A DNA stretch of 64,000 nt, taken from assembly GCA_963801065.1 (NCBI GenBank), contig CAWDDG010000007.1, positions 248,001 through 312,000 of the forward strand, read 5' to 3'. Below the pieces are notes generated by a model that saw only the letters and a program-made list of their open reading frames with translations, searched no databases and was not told the DNA's origin. This DNA comes from CAWDDG01 sp963801065 (GTDB lineage Bacteria > Actinomycetota > Actinomycetes > Jiangellales > Jiangellaceae). The translations under genes and the position numbers were made by a program. This document shows positions 33,157-40,993 of the stretch, piece after piece. Each line of letters begins with the position of its first letter. The first letter of the stretch is position 1.

Positions 33157-34773
33157 GTGCGGCCCGGCGACGCCCAGCGGCTCCTCGACGCCCTGCTCGG
33201 TGTCGACGCGCCGATCGGCTTCGCCGTCTTCGACGAGAAACACCGCTACCTCGCCGTCAACGCTGCTCTCGCGCGCCACCACGGTCGGTCCATCGCGCAC
33301 CATCTCGGCCGCCGGGTCGACGAGATCGGCTCGCACGGAATCGCCGGTGCCCACGCGGCCGAGCTGATCGACCGGGTGCTGCGAACCGGCGAGCAGGTCG
33401 AGGTCGACGACCCGCCAGAACGGGTCCGTGACGGAACCGTCCTGCTGCGGTCGTCCTGGTACCCGGTGCGCGACGAGGCCGGCCAGATCACCGCGGTCGC
33501 CGTCTTCGTCGTCGACGACACGACCCGCCAGCAGGCCGACCAGGCGCTGCGCGACAGCCGGGCCCGCACCGGGCGTCTGCTGCAGGTCGCCGATGAGCTC
33601 GCGCAGGCCGTGACCGTGGCGGAGGTGGTGTCGGCGGTCACGGCGATCGGGCACAGCACGGTCGGTGCGGACTGGTCCTATGTTGCGCTGATCGGTCCGG
33701 ACAGCCTGAGCCTCGTGGCCGCTCGGGACGAGCCGGACTCGCTCGTCGAGAGCCGCTCGAATTGGCCGGAGGAGGCTGCAACCCCGACCGCAGAGGCCGT
33801 TCGGACCGGGTGGCCGCTCTTCATCGGGTCGCGGGCCGAGTTGGCGAGGATCTTCGCCGACGAGCGCCTGCTGCGCTATGTCGACCGCGCCGGAGAGTGC
33901 GCCTGGGCGATCCTGCCGCTGCTGGGCAGCTCGGGTCGGCTCGGTGCGTTGCGGTTTGCCTACGCCGTCGAGCAGCATTTCGACGAGGAGAGCCGACGCT
34001 TCCTCCGGGCCGTCGCCCAGCAGTGCGCGGTCGCGGTGGAGCGGGCGCGGCTGTTCGAGCAGGAGAGGACCGCTACGGCCACGCTGACCGTCGGGCTGCT
34101 GCCCTCACGGTTGCCTGGCATCGCCGGCCTGGAGTTGGGCGCGCGCAGCATCCAGGGCTCTCCCGACCACAGGGTGGGCGGCGACTGGTACGACGCGTTC
34201 GCGCTGCCCGGCGGCGCCGTGTCGCTCGTCGTAGGCGACGTCATGGGTCACGGCCTTTCAGCCGCGACCGGGATGGGGCAGCTGCGGGCGGCGCTGCGGG
34301 CGCTTGCCCTCACCGACCCCGATCCGGCGGCCGTGCTGACCGGGCTCGACCGGCTCGTCGAGGGTGGCGGTGCCGTCGAGATGGCCACAGTCGTCTACGC
34401 CGTGCTGGACCCAGCGTTGGGGACCGTTCGGTTCGGCGACGCCGGTCACCCGCCGCTCGTGCACGTTCCCGAGCACGGGCTCCCGGAGCTGGTGGACGCC
34501 GACGCCGGCACCACGCCGATCGGCGTGCCCGAGCCGCGCTACGGGCGCACGGTCCATCTGGGCCACGGTGACACTGTGGTCGGATTCACCGACGGTCTGG
34601 TGGAGAATCGTGACCGTCCGATCGAGGAGGGGCTCGCGGCCCTCGTCGCCTGCCTCGATGCGGTCCGGAACGAGCCGCTGGACGTGATGCTCGACCGCGT
34701 GGTCGAGCATATGTCGGACCCGGACGGCACCGACGACGTGACGATTCTCGGGTTACGGTGGACGGGGAGGTGA
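33157..34773 (+). CDS. PAS-GAF-PP2C (SpoIIE/RsbU-type) protein phosphatase
   Basis: 538 residues from GTG 33157. A PAS domain (~15-130) has F-A-V-F-D-E-K-H-R-Y and the V-F-V-V-D-D-T-T strand. A GAF domain (~145-310) follows. The PP2C-like catalytic domain (~320-538) has V-G-G-D-W-Y-D-A-F, V-G-D-V-M-G-H-G, F-G-D-A-G-H-P-P and F-T-D-G-L-V-E with the metal-binding aspartates. RsbU-type enzymes dephosphorylate anti-anti-sigma factors to release alternative sigma factors. No STAS or anti-sigma gene is nearby, so its target is elsewhere. sigA follows about 100 bases later. Confidence 0.9.
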   Translation: MRPGDAQRLLDALLGVDAPIGFAVFDEKHRYLAVNAALARHHGRSIAHHLGRRVDEIGSHGIAGAHAAELIDRVLRTGEQVEVDDPPERVRDGTVLLRSSWYPVRDEAGQITAVAVFVVDDTTRQQADQALRDSRARTGRLLQVADELAQAVTVAEVVSAVTAIGHSTVGADWSYVALIGPDSLSLVAARDEPDSLVESRSNWPEEAATPTAEAVRTGWPLFIGSRAELARIFADERLLRYVDRAGECAWAILPLLGSSGRLGALRFAYAVEQHFDEESRRFLRAVAQQCAVAVERARLFEQERTATATLTVGLLPSRLPGIAGLELGARSIQGSPDHRVGGDWYDAFALPGGAVSLVVGDVMGHGLSAATGMGQLRAALRALALTDPDPAAVLTGLDRLVEGGGAVEMATVVYAVLDPALGTVRFGDAGHPPLVHVPEHGLPELVDADAGTTPIGVPEPRYGRTVHLGHGDTVVGFTDGLVENRDRPIEEGLAALVACLDAVRNEPLDVMLDRVVEHMSDPDGTDDVTILGLRWTGR

Positions 34774-34874
34774 GGCGTGCCGCGCACGGGAAGCAGGTGC
34801 CGTGTCAGAATGTTGTGCTGCCTGTTGCGGTGTCGTCCACAACCCTTAATCGCCCGTACGTCGAGAGGCTGTTC

Positions 34875-36482
34875 GTGTCGTCGAGTTCGTCGCGCCATAA
34901 GCACGCCCGGATCCTCGAGCTGCCAGAGGTGCAGGACCTCGTCGCGCGGGGGCAGTCCTCGGGTTCGGTCACCACTGCCGACGTGCGCCGCGCCTGCGAG
35001 GCTGTCGGCCTGCCGATGAAGGAGAGCCGGGTGGTGGTCGAGCACCTCGAGTCGGTCGGGGTCGCCGTCGAGGTCAGCGGCGCAACGTCCCGCAAGCGGG
35101 TCGCCGTCGCCGCGGCGGCACGGCGGGCCGTGGCCACGGTGACCGTGGACGATGCACGGCAGGCCTCCGAGCCAGCCGCGAAGAAGGCTCCCGCCAAGGC
35201 CAAGCCGCCGTCGGCCGCCAAGTCCGGATCGGCGAAGGCGGCTCCGGCGAAGGCGGCTCCGGCGAAGGCGGCTTCGACCAAGGCTGGCTCGGCGAAGGCG
35301 CCTGCGGCGAAGGCGCCCGAGGCGAAGGGGGCTGCTCGTCAGCGGGCGAAGGTGTCCAGCGAGGATGCGGCGCCGCCGGCGGCCGACTCGATCGCGGCCA
35401 GTGTGGCCGAGCCCGGTCCGACGGGCCTCGACGACGCCGAGCCGGACGCGAAAGAGCTCGCTGCCGTCGCCGCACCCGAGGAGGCTGCGGCCAAGGAAGA
35501 GGCCGAGGGCTTCATCTACTCCGATGCCGACGACGCGGACGAGCCCGAGCAGCAGGTCTCGGTCGCCGGCGCGACGGCCGACCCGGTCAAGGACTACCTC
35601 AAGCAGATCGGCAAGGTCCCACTGCTCAACGCCGAGCAAGAGGTCGAGCTCGCCAAGCGGATCGAGGCCGGCCTGTTCGCGGAGGAGAAGCTCGCGCGCG
35701 ACGCGAGTGGGGTGGCGCCCAAGCTGCGCAACGAGTTGCAATGGATCGCGCAGGACGGCCGTCGCGCCAAGAACCACCTCCTCGAGGCCAACCTGCGCCT
35801 CGTAGTCTCGCTGGCCAAGCGCTACACCGGCCGCGGCATGCTGTTCCTGGACCTGATCCAGGAAGGCAACCTGGGTCTGATCCGCGCCGTCGAGAAGTTT
35901 GACTACACCAAGGGCTACAAGTTCTCGACGTACGCCACCTGGTGGATCCGGCAGGCGATCACCCGCGCGATGGCCGACCAGGCCCGCACGATCCGGATCC
36001 CCGTCCACATGGTCGAGGTGATCAACAAGCTGGCCCGGGTGCAGCGGCAGATGCTCCAGGATCTCGGCCGCGAGCCGACGCCCGAGGAGCTGGCCCGGGA
36101 GCTGGACATGACGCCCGAGAAGGTCGTCGAGGTCCAGAAGTACGGCCGCGAACCGATCTCCCTGCACACGCCGCTGGGCGAGGACGGCGACAGCGAGTTC
36201 GGCGACCTGATCGAGGACTCCGAGGCGATCGTGCCGGCCGAGGCGGTGTCCTTCACGCTGCTCCAGGAGCAACTGCACGCCGTGTTGGACACGCTGTCCG
36301 AGCGCGAGGCCGGTGTGGTGTCGATGCGGTTCGGCCTCACCGACGGCCAACCGAAGACGCTTGACGAGATCGGCAAGGTCTACGGTGTCACCCGCGAGCG
36401 CATCCGGCAGATCGAGTCGAAGACGATGAGCAAGCTGCGCCACCCGTCCCGCTCCCAGGTCCTTCGCGACTACCTGGACTGA
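34875..36482 (+). CDS. sigA: Principal RNA polymerase sigma factor (sigma-70, RpoD/HrdB)
   Basis: 535 residues from GTG 34875, with GAGAGG upstream. Residues ~90-200 are a low-complexity Ala/Lys/Pro tail with tandem P-A-K-A-A repeats (a 15-base DNA repeat at about 35230-35280). Region 1.2 begins near 237 (D-Y-L-K-Q-I-G-K-V-P-L-L). Region 2 has L-R-L-V-V-S-L-A-K-R-Y, D-L-I-Q-E-G-N-L-G-L and Y-A-T-W-W-I-R-Q-A-I-T-R-A. Region 4 ends R-E-R-I-R-Q-I-E and S-Q-V-L-R-D-Y-L-D. Its last 20 bases are duplicated at the end of element A, so the 3' end appears to be an integration site that restores the coding sequence. Confidence 0.96.
   Translation: MSSSSSRHKHARILELPEVQDLVARGQSSGSVTTADVRRACEAVGLPMKESRVVVEHLESVGVAVEVSGATSRKRVAVAAAARRAVATVTVDDARQASEPAAKKAPAKAKPPSAAKSGSAKAAPAKAAPAKAASTKAGSAKAPAAKAPEAKGAARQRAKVSSEDAAPPAADSIAASVAEPGPTGLDDAEPDAKELAAVAAPEEAAAKEEAEGFIYSDADDADEPEQQVSVAGATADPVKDYLKQIGKVPLLNAEQEVELAKRIEAGLFAEEKLARDASGVAPKLRNELQWIAQDGRRAKNHLLEANLRLVVSLAKRYTGRGMLFLDLIQEGNLGLIRAVEKFDYTKGYKFSTYATWWIRQAITRAMADQARTIRIPVHMVEVINKLARVQRQMLQDLGREPTPEELARELDMTPEKVVEVQKYGREPISLHTPLGEDGDSEFGDLIEDSEAIVPAEAVSFTLLQEQLHAVLDTLSEREAGVVSMRFGLTDGQPKTLDEIGKVYGVTRERIRQIESKTMSKLRHPSRSQVLRDYLD
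36463..36482 (+). repeat. Attachment core, left copy (attL), inside sigA 3' end
   Basis: TTCGCGACTACCTGGACTGA, including the sigA stop codon, is exactly repeated at 39982-40001. A shortened, diverged form is at 41957-41973. Confidence 0.88.
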
Positions 36483-36724
36483 GCGCTGCTCGGGCGTTGC
36501 GGCAAACGTGCTGGTCAAGTAGCGATTTCGTGCCTGACAAGCGACACGCTAGCACCGCACAGCGCCGCTAGTCCAGATATTCTGCTACCGTTCGGCTGTG
36601 CGAGAGCCGGGCTGGACGCTGACAACTGCCGCCCGGGGGTATCCGGCTAGTCGACCCACGCAACACAGGGGTTGCCTTCCTGCCCCGGGACACGAACGGG
36701 CGCCAGCTCGTGGCAGGGCGTGGT

Positions 36725-37636
36725 ATGGCTAACCGCTCGGCTCTCGCACCACCGGACCTTGCGCTCCTGCTCCCGTCGTGGGAGCTCGCGCTCCGGGCCG
36801 AGCGTAAGAGCCCGCAGACCGTCAAGAGCTACGGCGACGGAGTCCGCCGCTTCCTGGTGTGGGCCGCTGACAATGACCGGTCCGCAGTGCTCGACCGCGC
36901 GACGGTGGCCGCGTTCGTCGCCGATCTGCTCGACGGCGGCAACGAGCCCGCCACCGCGCGGTCCCGGCACCTGTCGCTGCGACGGTTCTCGGCGTGGCTG
37001 GTCGAGGAGGGCGAGGCCGACGAGGACCGGCTGCTCGGGTCGCGCCCGCCGAAGCTCGACGCGAAGGTGGTCGAGCCGCTGACCGAGGACGAGCTACGGA
37101 CACTGATCAAGGCATGTGCCGGGCCGGACATGCGGGACCGCCGGGACGAGGCGCTGGTGCGGTTCATGCTCGAGACCGGCGCCCGAGCCGGTGAGACGGC
37201 CGGGCTGCTCGTGGCCGACATCGACCTGCAAGCCGGGACCGCCGTCGTGCGGCGTGGCAAAGGCGGCAAGGGCCGGGTCGTGCCGTTCGGCCCGTTCGCG
37301 TCCCGCAGCATCGACCGGTACATGCGGCTGCGGCGCTCTCACCGGCTCGCTGGCACGTCCGCGTTGTGGCTGGGCGACCGGGGCAAGCCGTTCACCTACG
37401 ACGGGCTACACAAGACGCTCGGGTACCGCGCCGCGCTCGCCGGCATCCCTGGCTTTCACCCACACCGGCTCCGGCATACGGCCGCGCACCGCTGGCTTGC
37501 CGCTGGGGGCTCCGAGGGCGGGCTGATGGCCGTCGCCGGCTGGACCCGACCCGACATGCTCATGCGGTACACGCAGGCCCGTGCGGCCGAACGTGCCGCC
37601 GCTGAGGCCCGCGATTTGAACCTGGGCGACCTGTGA
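36725..37636 (+). CDS. Tyrosine recombinase (site-specific integrase)
   Basis: 303 residues from ATG 36725; GTG 36710 is an alternative. The N-terminal SAM-like core-binding domain (~1-100) includes S-P-Q-T-V-K-S-Y. The catalytic domain has G-A-R-A-G-E-T-A-G (first Arg), R-G-K-G-G-K-G-R (Lys), H-P-H-R-L-R-H-T (His-x-x-Arg), W at the usual His/Trp position (A-G-W-T-R) and the nucleophile in M-R-Y-T-Q-A. All catalytic residues are intact. It begins 243 bases after sigA and presumably cuts the core in the sigA 3' end. The next gene overlaps its stop by 4 bases. Confidence 0.93.
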   Translation: MANRSALAPPDLALLLPSWELALRAERKSPQTVKSYGDGVRRFLVWAADNDRSAVLDRATVAAFVADLLDGGNEPATARSRHLSLRRFSAWLVEEGEADEDRLLGSRPPKLDAKVVEPLTEDELRTLIKACAGPDMRDRRDEALVRFMLETGARAGETAGLLVADIDLQAGTAVVRRGKGGKGRVVPFGPFASRSIDRYMRLRRSHRLAGTSALWLGDRGKPFTYDGLHKTLGYRAALAGIPGFHPHRLRHTAAHRWLAAGGSEGGLMAVAGWTRPDMLMRYTQARAAERAAAEARDLNLGDL

Positions 37637-37863
37637 GCGCCGTCAAGGGCAAGCGTCGCGGCTGGCACTACTGCCCGGAGTGCGACGAGAAGGTCTACCG
37701 GTTAAGGCAGCGACGCCCTGCCTACGAGCACCCGGACGTTCCGTTCATGGCGCCTCCGGTAATACACGTCGAGCTGGCGCTACGAGTCCGAACCAAGCCG
37801 ATCGAGGAAGGGCTCGCCGTCTGGTGCCGGAATGCGTGCCCTGCCTCGTTCACGATCCTGTGA
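37633..37863 (+). CDS. Small zinc-ribbon-like protein of element A
   Basis: 76 residues from GTG 37633, translationally coupled to the integrase (GTGA overlap). H-Y-C-P-E-C-D-E-K-V-Y and a later W-C-R-N-A-C-P supply two CxxC/CxxxC pairs that could bind one zinc ion. The rest has no recognised family. Coupling suggests a role in recombination or its control, but this is inference. Confidence 0.6.
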   Translation: MSAVKGKRRGWHYCPECDEKVYRLRQRRPAYEHPDVPFMAPPVIHVELALRVRTKPIEEGLAVWCRNACPASFTIL

Positions 37864-37974
37864 GATACGCTGTGCGCTGACTGCGCAACGCGCTCCGCGT
37901 TGACAGCACGCCTCGGCGGCAAGCTAGCCGGTCGTCCTGCGGTGGGCACGTGGGAGTTGACCGAGGCGTGCCCG

Positions 37975-38247
37975 ATGTCAGACCACGATCCGGCGATGCG
38001 CGTTGCGCTCGCCAAACTCGCAGCCTACGAGCGGTGGGCGCACACCACAGACCGGAGCGCTGCCACTGCGGCGGCCCGAGCCGCAGCGCTGGCCCGGTTC
38101 GAGCGCCAGGTAGACCCTGACGGCGTCCTACCCGAGAAAGAGCGCCTACTCCGCGCCGAGAGCGCCAGGCGTGCCTACTTCCAGCGTCTGGCGATCAAGT
38201 CCGCTCGAGCTCGTAGGGCTCGCAAGGTTGCTCGGGGTGCGGCGTGA
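37975..38247 (+). CDS. Small helical basic protein common to actinobacterial mobile elements
   Basis: 90 residues from ATG 37975 (start M-S-D-H-D-P-A-M-R-V-A-L). It consists almost only of Ala/Arg-rich amphipathic helix (A-A-Y-E-R-W-A-H-T, R-A-E-S-A-R-R-A-Y-F) and a very basic tail (K-S-A-R-A-R-R-A-R-K). I recall similar small proteins beside integrases and replication genes in actinobacterial elements; no function is established. The frame could begin at 37900, but the ATG matches the compact form. Confidence 0.55.
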   Translation: MSDHDPAMRVALAKLAAYERWAHTTDRSAATAAARAAALARFERQVDPDGVLPEKERLLRAESARRAYFQRLAIKSARARRARKVARGAA

Positions 38248-38536
38248 CGCGCCGTCAGCGGCGTCGTAGCAAGTTTCGTCACCCCCGAGGCGCTCTGCCT
38301 GCATGGGTTCGGTCGAGCCCTCTTGCCGGCGGCCCCCTCGGCGGCGGACCCGTCGATCGGGACCCTCGCTACCCGGTACCGACTCGCAGTCGTCGCAACC
38401 GTCGCGGCAGGGGGTAGGCGCGTGAGCCCCCCGGGGAAAGGTGCCGCCCCCGTGGTCAGCGAGGGCGGCGAAGTCGAGCGGTACCAGGCGGCTCCGACTT
38501 CGTCATCGTAACCGACCTGGCCGCGGTGCGGTCGTC
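38248..38536 (+). other. Gap within element A without a clear gene
   Basis: 289 bases with several short open frames but no convincing coding signature. The best is a 29-residue frame from GTG 38421 to TAA 38508-38510, too short to call. Confidence 0.4.
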
Positions 38537-38752
38537 GTGGCCTACGTGCCGCCACAGCCTCAGCGGGCGGGTGAGGTCTACCAGCTGCTGGCCGATGGGC
38601 AGCCACGGTCGGGGGGCTGGCTGGCTACCCAGCTCGGGCTACGCGTGCACGGATCACTGCACCGCACGCTGGCGTGGCTGATCGAGCACGGGCACGTCGA
38701 GAAGATGCACGACGACAGCGGCTACCGCGTCTTCTATCGGTCGGCTCGGTGA
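38537..38752 (+). CDS. Small winged-helix-like DNA-binding protein
   Basis: 71 residues from GTG 38537. G-E-V-Y-Q-L-L-A-D-G-Q-P-R, then G-G-W-L-A-T-Q-L-G-L, T-L-A-W-L-I-E-H-G-H-V-E and a beta hairpin ending G-Y-R-V-F-Y follow the helix-helix-turn-helix-wing order. It may be an excisionase-like or regulatory protein for the integrase; excision function is inferred from position and size only. Confidence 0.55.
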   Translation: MAYVPPQPQRAGEVYQLLADGQPRSGGWLATQLGLRVHGSLHRTLAWLIEHGHVEKMHDDSGYRVFYRSAR

Positions 38753-38758
38753 AGTGCG

Positions 38759-39010
38759 ATGGCCTATACCGACCGCGACCGGGTGTACGCGTGGCTCGAC
38801 GCCGGCCACGGTGAGAAATTGACCACGCTGGACCGGTGCATTCTGCTGACAATCGCCGAGCGGGCTAATGCCACGTCCGGGTTATCTGCGCCGGGCGTCG
38901 GTGAGCTGGCTAGACGCTGGGCGTCCACCCCGAGAGTGCTGGCCGTTCGGTTTCGCGTCTGCACAGCTTCGGACTGGTCGACACGGTGACTCGAGGGGGC
39001 CGGGGCCTCA
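38759..39010 (+). pseudogene. Helix-turn-helix protein gene, frameshifted and truncated
   Basis: From ATG 38759 the frame reads A-Y-T-D-R-D-R-V-Y-A-W-L-D and L-T-T-L-D-R-C-I-L-L-T-I-A-E-R-A, a MarR/plasmid-type HTH start. After A-R-R-W the expected continuation V-H-P-E-S-A-G-R-S-V-S-R-L-H-S-F-G-L-V-D is in another frame, so one base is missing near 38930. The gene then runs into the oppositely oriented secreted-protein gene. Element A therefore carries a dead regulator. Confidence 0.6.
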
Positions 39011-39427
39011 TGGTCGAAGCTGGACCACTGCCTGGTCTTCGAGCTCAATGTCCGACCCCTCATTGGCGTCGAACACCTGCACCAGCGCCTGCACGTCGGC
39101 AGGACCGGCTGTGTAGGGGCCGTTCGCCCCGGCAACGAGCGCGTCCACGGTGTGGAACCGCCCGTCACAAGTAATCAGCCCGGCCACCGGCCCGGCGCTG
39201 TCGCCACCGAAGATGGTGCCCTGACGAATACCGACGCTCCACTCGAACGCCTGCTGCTGGTCGTTGCAGCGAACCTTCATCGTGATCTGCACCGACCCGT
39301 CGGCCAGCAGGGTCGCCTTGTTCGGCAGTACTACTGCCGAAGGTGGGGCCGCCTGAGCGGTCCCGATGCCAACGGATGCCAGGAACAGACCTGCCAGTAT
39401 TGTCGTGATAATCGTCCACTTCCTCAT
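39008..39427 (-). CDS. Small secreted protein 1 (element A cargo)
   Basis: 139 residues from ATG 39427, preceded by a run of six G. The signal peptide is M-R-K-W-T-I-I-T-T-I-L-A-G-L-F-L with cleavage expected after A-Q-A. The mature ~110 residues are predicted to be beta-rich and contain exactly two cysteines (V-R-C-N-D and I-T-C-D-G), compatible with one disulfide. No family is recognised. Two further secreted two-cysteine proteins lie in element B. Confidence 0.75.
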   Translation of the reverse strand: MRKWTIITTILAGLFLASVGIGTAQAAPPSAVVLPNKATLLADGSVQITMKVRCNDQQQAFEWSVGIRQGTIFGGDSAGPVAGLITCDGRFHTVDALVAGANGPYTAGPADVQALVQVFDANEGSDIELEDQAVVQLRP

Positions 39428-39442
39428 TGCGAAACCCCCCAA

Positions 39443-39657
39443 GCCCCCGGAAAGGTCTGAACGACCTCAATTAGGCGCGACCCTAGCCCAATCTCGAACT
39501 CGGAGAAGGCACAACGACGTTTTGCTGCGGCCGGATCGACGGGGCCGCCGCCTGCCCGGTGCATCTGCACCAGGGAGCCGGTCGGGCGCTGAGCGCCTCA
39601 CGGAGCGCACAGAACGGCCCCCAAGCACTCCGGTGCCGAGGGGCCGCTGTCGGTGGC
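39443..39657 (+). other. Short non-coding interval in element A
   Basis: 215 bases between the secreted-protein promoter region and a small minus-strand ORF. It includes a minus-strand TAGGGT near 39480 that may be the -10 box of the secreted-protein gene, with a leader of about 40 bases. Nothing else is recognised. Confidence 0.3.
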
Positions 39658-39834
39658 TCAGGGGGCCATACCTCCCTGCTGGTCGTAGTCGTTGAAGGCG
39701 TCTCTGATTCTGCCCATCGCCTCCGTCGGTGGCAGGGTGCGGTCGAACGCGAGCCGGCGCACGGCTCCGACCAGGGTGAGCAGCTGTGCCCAGCCAGGGC
39801 GGCCGGGTTGCTGCGGTGGAAAGGTTGTGGACAC
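39658..39834 (-). CDS. Possible 58-residue protein at the inner right end of element A
   Basis: GTG 39834 is preceded by GGGAGGGAA at good spacing. The frame reads S-T-T-F-P-P-Q-Q-P-G-R-P-G-W, a helical stretch A-Q-L-L-T-L-V-G-A-V-R-R-L-A-F-D and M-G-R-I-R-D-A-F-N-D-Y-D-Q-Q-G-G, to TGA at 39660-39658. The amphipathic pattern and ribosome-binding site favour a real gene, but there is no family support. Confidence 0.45.
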   Translation of the reverse strand: MSTTFPPQQPGRPGWAQLLTLVGAVRRLAFDRTLPPTEAMGRIRDAFNDYDQQGGMAP

Positions 39835-39853
39835 GGCGGGGTTCCCTCCCGTC

Positions 39854-40001
39854 GAGGTCCCGGCCGGCGCGCGAATCGTCGCGCCGGGACCGCCCCGACT
39901 CAGTCGGGGATATTTCGCACTACACCGTTCCTGACCTGCACGCTTGTAACGCTCAGGCGCACAGCGCTAAGGCGTCCCTAGTTCGCGACTACCTGGACTG
40001 A
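39854..40001 (+). repeat. Right-end arm plus attachment core of element A
   Basis: It starts with GAGGTCCCGGCCGGCG. Complementary arms GGTCCCGGC/GCGCCGGGACC form one hairpin, and CCCCGACT-C-AGTCGGGG a second. GCACTACACCG follows, and the exact 20-base core is at 39982-40001. It aligns along its whole length with 41827-41973, the end of element B. The core still encodes V-R-D-Y-L-D and a stop, an orphan copy of the sigma-factor tail. Confidence 0.85.
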
Positions 40002-40059
40002 CGCTGGGGCGCTGCTCCTGCCGTATGTGAACGCCGCCGCGTCGACCGTGAGACGGGCG

Positions 40060-40077
40060 GCAACTGTTCGTGTTCGA
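40060..40077 (+). repeat. 18-bp direct repeat, copy 1
   Basis: GCAACTGTTCGTGTTCGA is identical to 40745-40762. The two copies flank the secreted-protein gene at 40221-40688. Confidence 0.8.
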
Positions 40078-40220
40078 CTGACCTCTTCGTCCATTTCGTC
40101 CACCTGCTCGACGAGGCCGCTTCGCCGCCAAACCGGCAATGCCATGGTTCCCTAGGCCCCTCGCGTGTACGGTCACAACCGCCCGGCGCAGTCGAGTACC
40201 TCATCTCAAGGGGGGATGGA

Positions 40221-40688
40221 ATGGTTCGTCGCCTACTCATGGTCGGCCTGCTGACGGCAGGCCTACTGATCACCGGAGCGCCCGCGTTCGCCGCTCCACC
40301 GGAAACCCAGACCACCACCGAGAAGAACCTCGTCGAGACCTTCGTCGATGTGGTTCCCAGCTGCGAGGGTGGACCGCCCTACACCGTCACCACCACCAGC
40401 AACCTGGTCGTGCACTCAACCATCTTCGCTGACGGCCGGGAGCACTTCACCTTCACCCAGACCGGCACCGCCGTCGGCGTGCCGTTGGACGACCCGAGTC
40501 TGCCGACCTTCACCGCCAAGTTCACGGTCTGGGGAGGCTTCAACGCCAACGGCCAGACGGTCAACGGCACGTTCACGTTCAACGTCCGTGGGACACTCTC
40601 GGACGGTTCGAGGTTCAGCAACCACGTTGTCGATCACTTCAACGTCCGGCCCGACGGCACGGTAAACGCGTTCTTCCACTGCCACTAG
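40221..40688 (+). CDS. Small secreted protein 2 (element B cargo)
   Basis: 155 residues; GGGGGG lies 5 bases before ATG 40221. The signal peptide (V-R-R-L-L-M-V-G-L-L-T-A-G-L-L) has cleavage expected after A-F-A. The mature domain alternates Thr/Val/Phe strands (T-F-T-A-K-F-T-V-W-G-G-F-N, V-N-G-T-F-T-F-N-V) and has two cysteines, in V-P-S-C-E-G and at the C-terminus F-F-H-C-H. It is a predicted all-beta exported protein of unknown function. It may be distantly related to secreted protein 3. Confidence 0.8.
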   Translation: MVRRLLMVGLLTAGLLITGAPAFAAPPETQTTTEKNLVETFVDVVPSCEGGPPYTVTTTSNLVVHSTIFADGREHFTFTQTGTAVGVPLDDPSLPTFTAKFTVWGGFNANGQTVNGTFTFNVRGTLSDGSRFSNHVVDHFNVRPDGTVNAFFHCH

Positions 40689-40993
40689 GCCTTTCCGGAG
40701 GACTCGCCCCGCCAGCTCCCGCGCCGGGCGCTGGCCGGGGGCCCGCAACTGTTCGTGTTCGACGAGGCGTCATGAAGCGTGCGTGGCCCGGGGACGCTGC
40801 CGGTCCGGGGCGCCCGCTGATGTTCGACGAGGCGGTCGCATAGTTTGCCTCTTGCACCGGGCGAACGGGCGGCCGTGGGCAATTTGGGCGATTGACCTGC
40901 CGCGGTTCGAGGACGCTGATACCTTGCGGGGGCCGCTGGATGGCCAGACGGTTCCCGGGGGATGACCGATCCCCACTGTTCCGAGGGGGGAAC
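40689..40993 (+). other. Intergenic region between the two secreted-protein genes
   Basis: 305 bases. It holds the second copy of the 18-bp repeat (40745-40762) and a partial third copy (GTTCGACGAGGCG near 40821). There is also a possible -35 TTGACC at 40892-40897 for the next gene; no convincing -10 at standard spacing was found. Confidence 0.4.
40745..40762 (+). repeat. 18-bp direct repeat, copy 2
   Basis: Exact copy of 40060-40077, continuing into CGAGGCG, which is shared with a degenerate third copy about 60 bases downstream. Confidence 0.8.

Larger units (their letters stand above)
36483..40001 (+). mobile_element. Integrative element A at the sigA 3' end
   Basis: 3.5 kb bounded by exact 20-base direct repeats, with a tyrosine integrase at the gene-proximal end, as in islands inserted at gene 3' ends. 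Contents: integrase, a zinc-ribbon-like protein, two small helical/winged-helix proteins, a frameshifted HTH gene and a secreted protein on the opposite strand. No replication, transfer or phage structural gene is seen, so it is either a satellite-like element or a remnant. By eye the composition is less GC-rich and less regular than the flanking core genes. Confidence 0.82.

Noticed and set aside
34539..36518. 659-residue open frame on the minus strand
   Set aside because: Antisense of sigA and the end of the phosphatase gene. Leu/Arg/Gly repeats mirror the sigA Ala/Lys tail. No start signal or family is seen.
39854..39900. tRNA-like fold at the element end
   Set aside because: The hairpins lack the T-loop sequence, anticodon arm and acceptor spacing; no tRNA gene is present, and the attachment core is in sigA.
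40060..40077. Possible LexA box in GTTCGTGTTCGA
   Set aside because: It lacks the inverted half site (CGAAC-N4-GTTCG). It is a direct repeat, not a palindrome.
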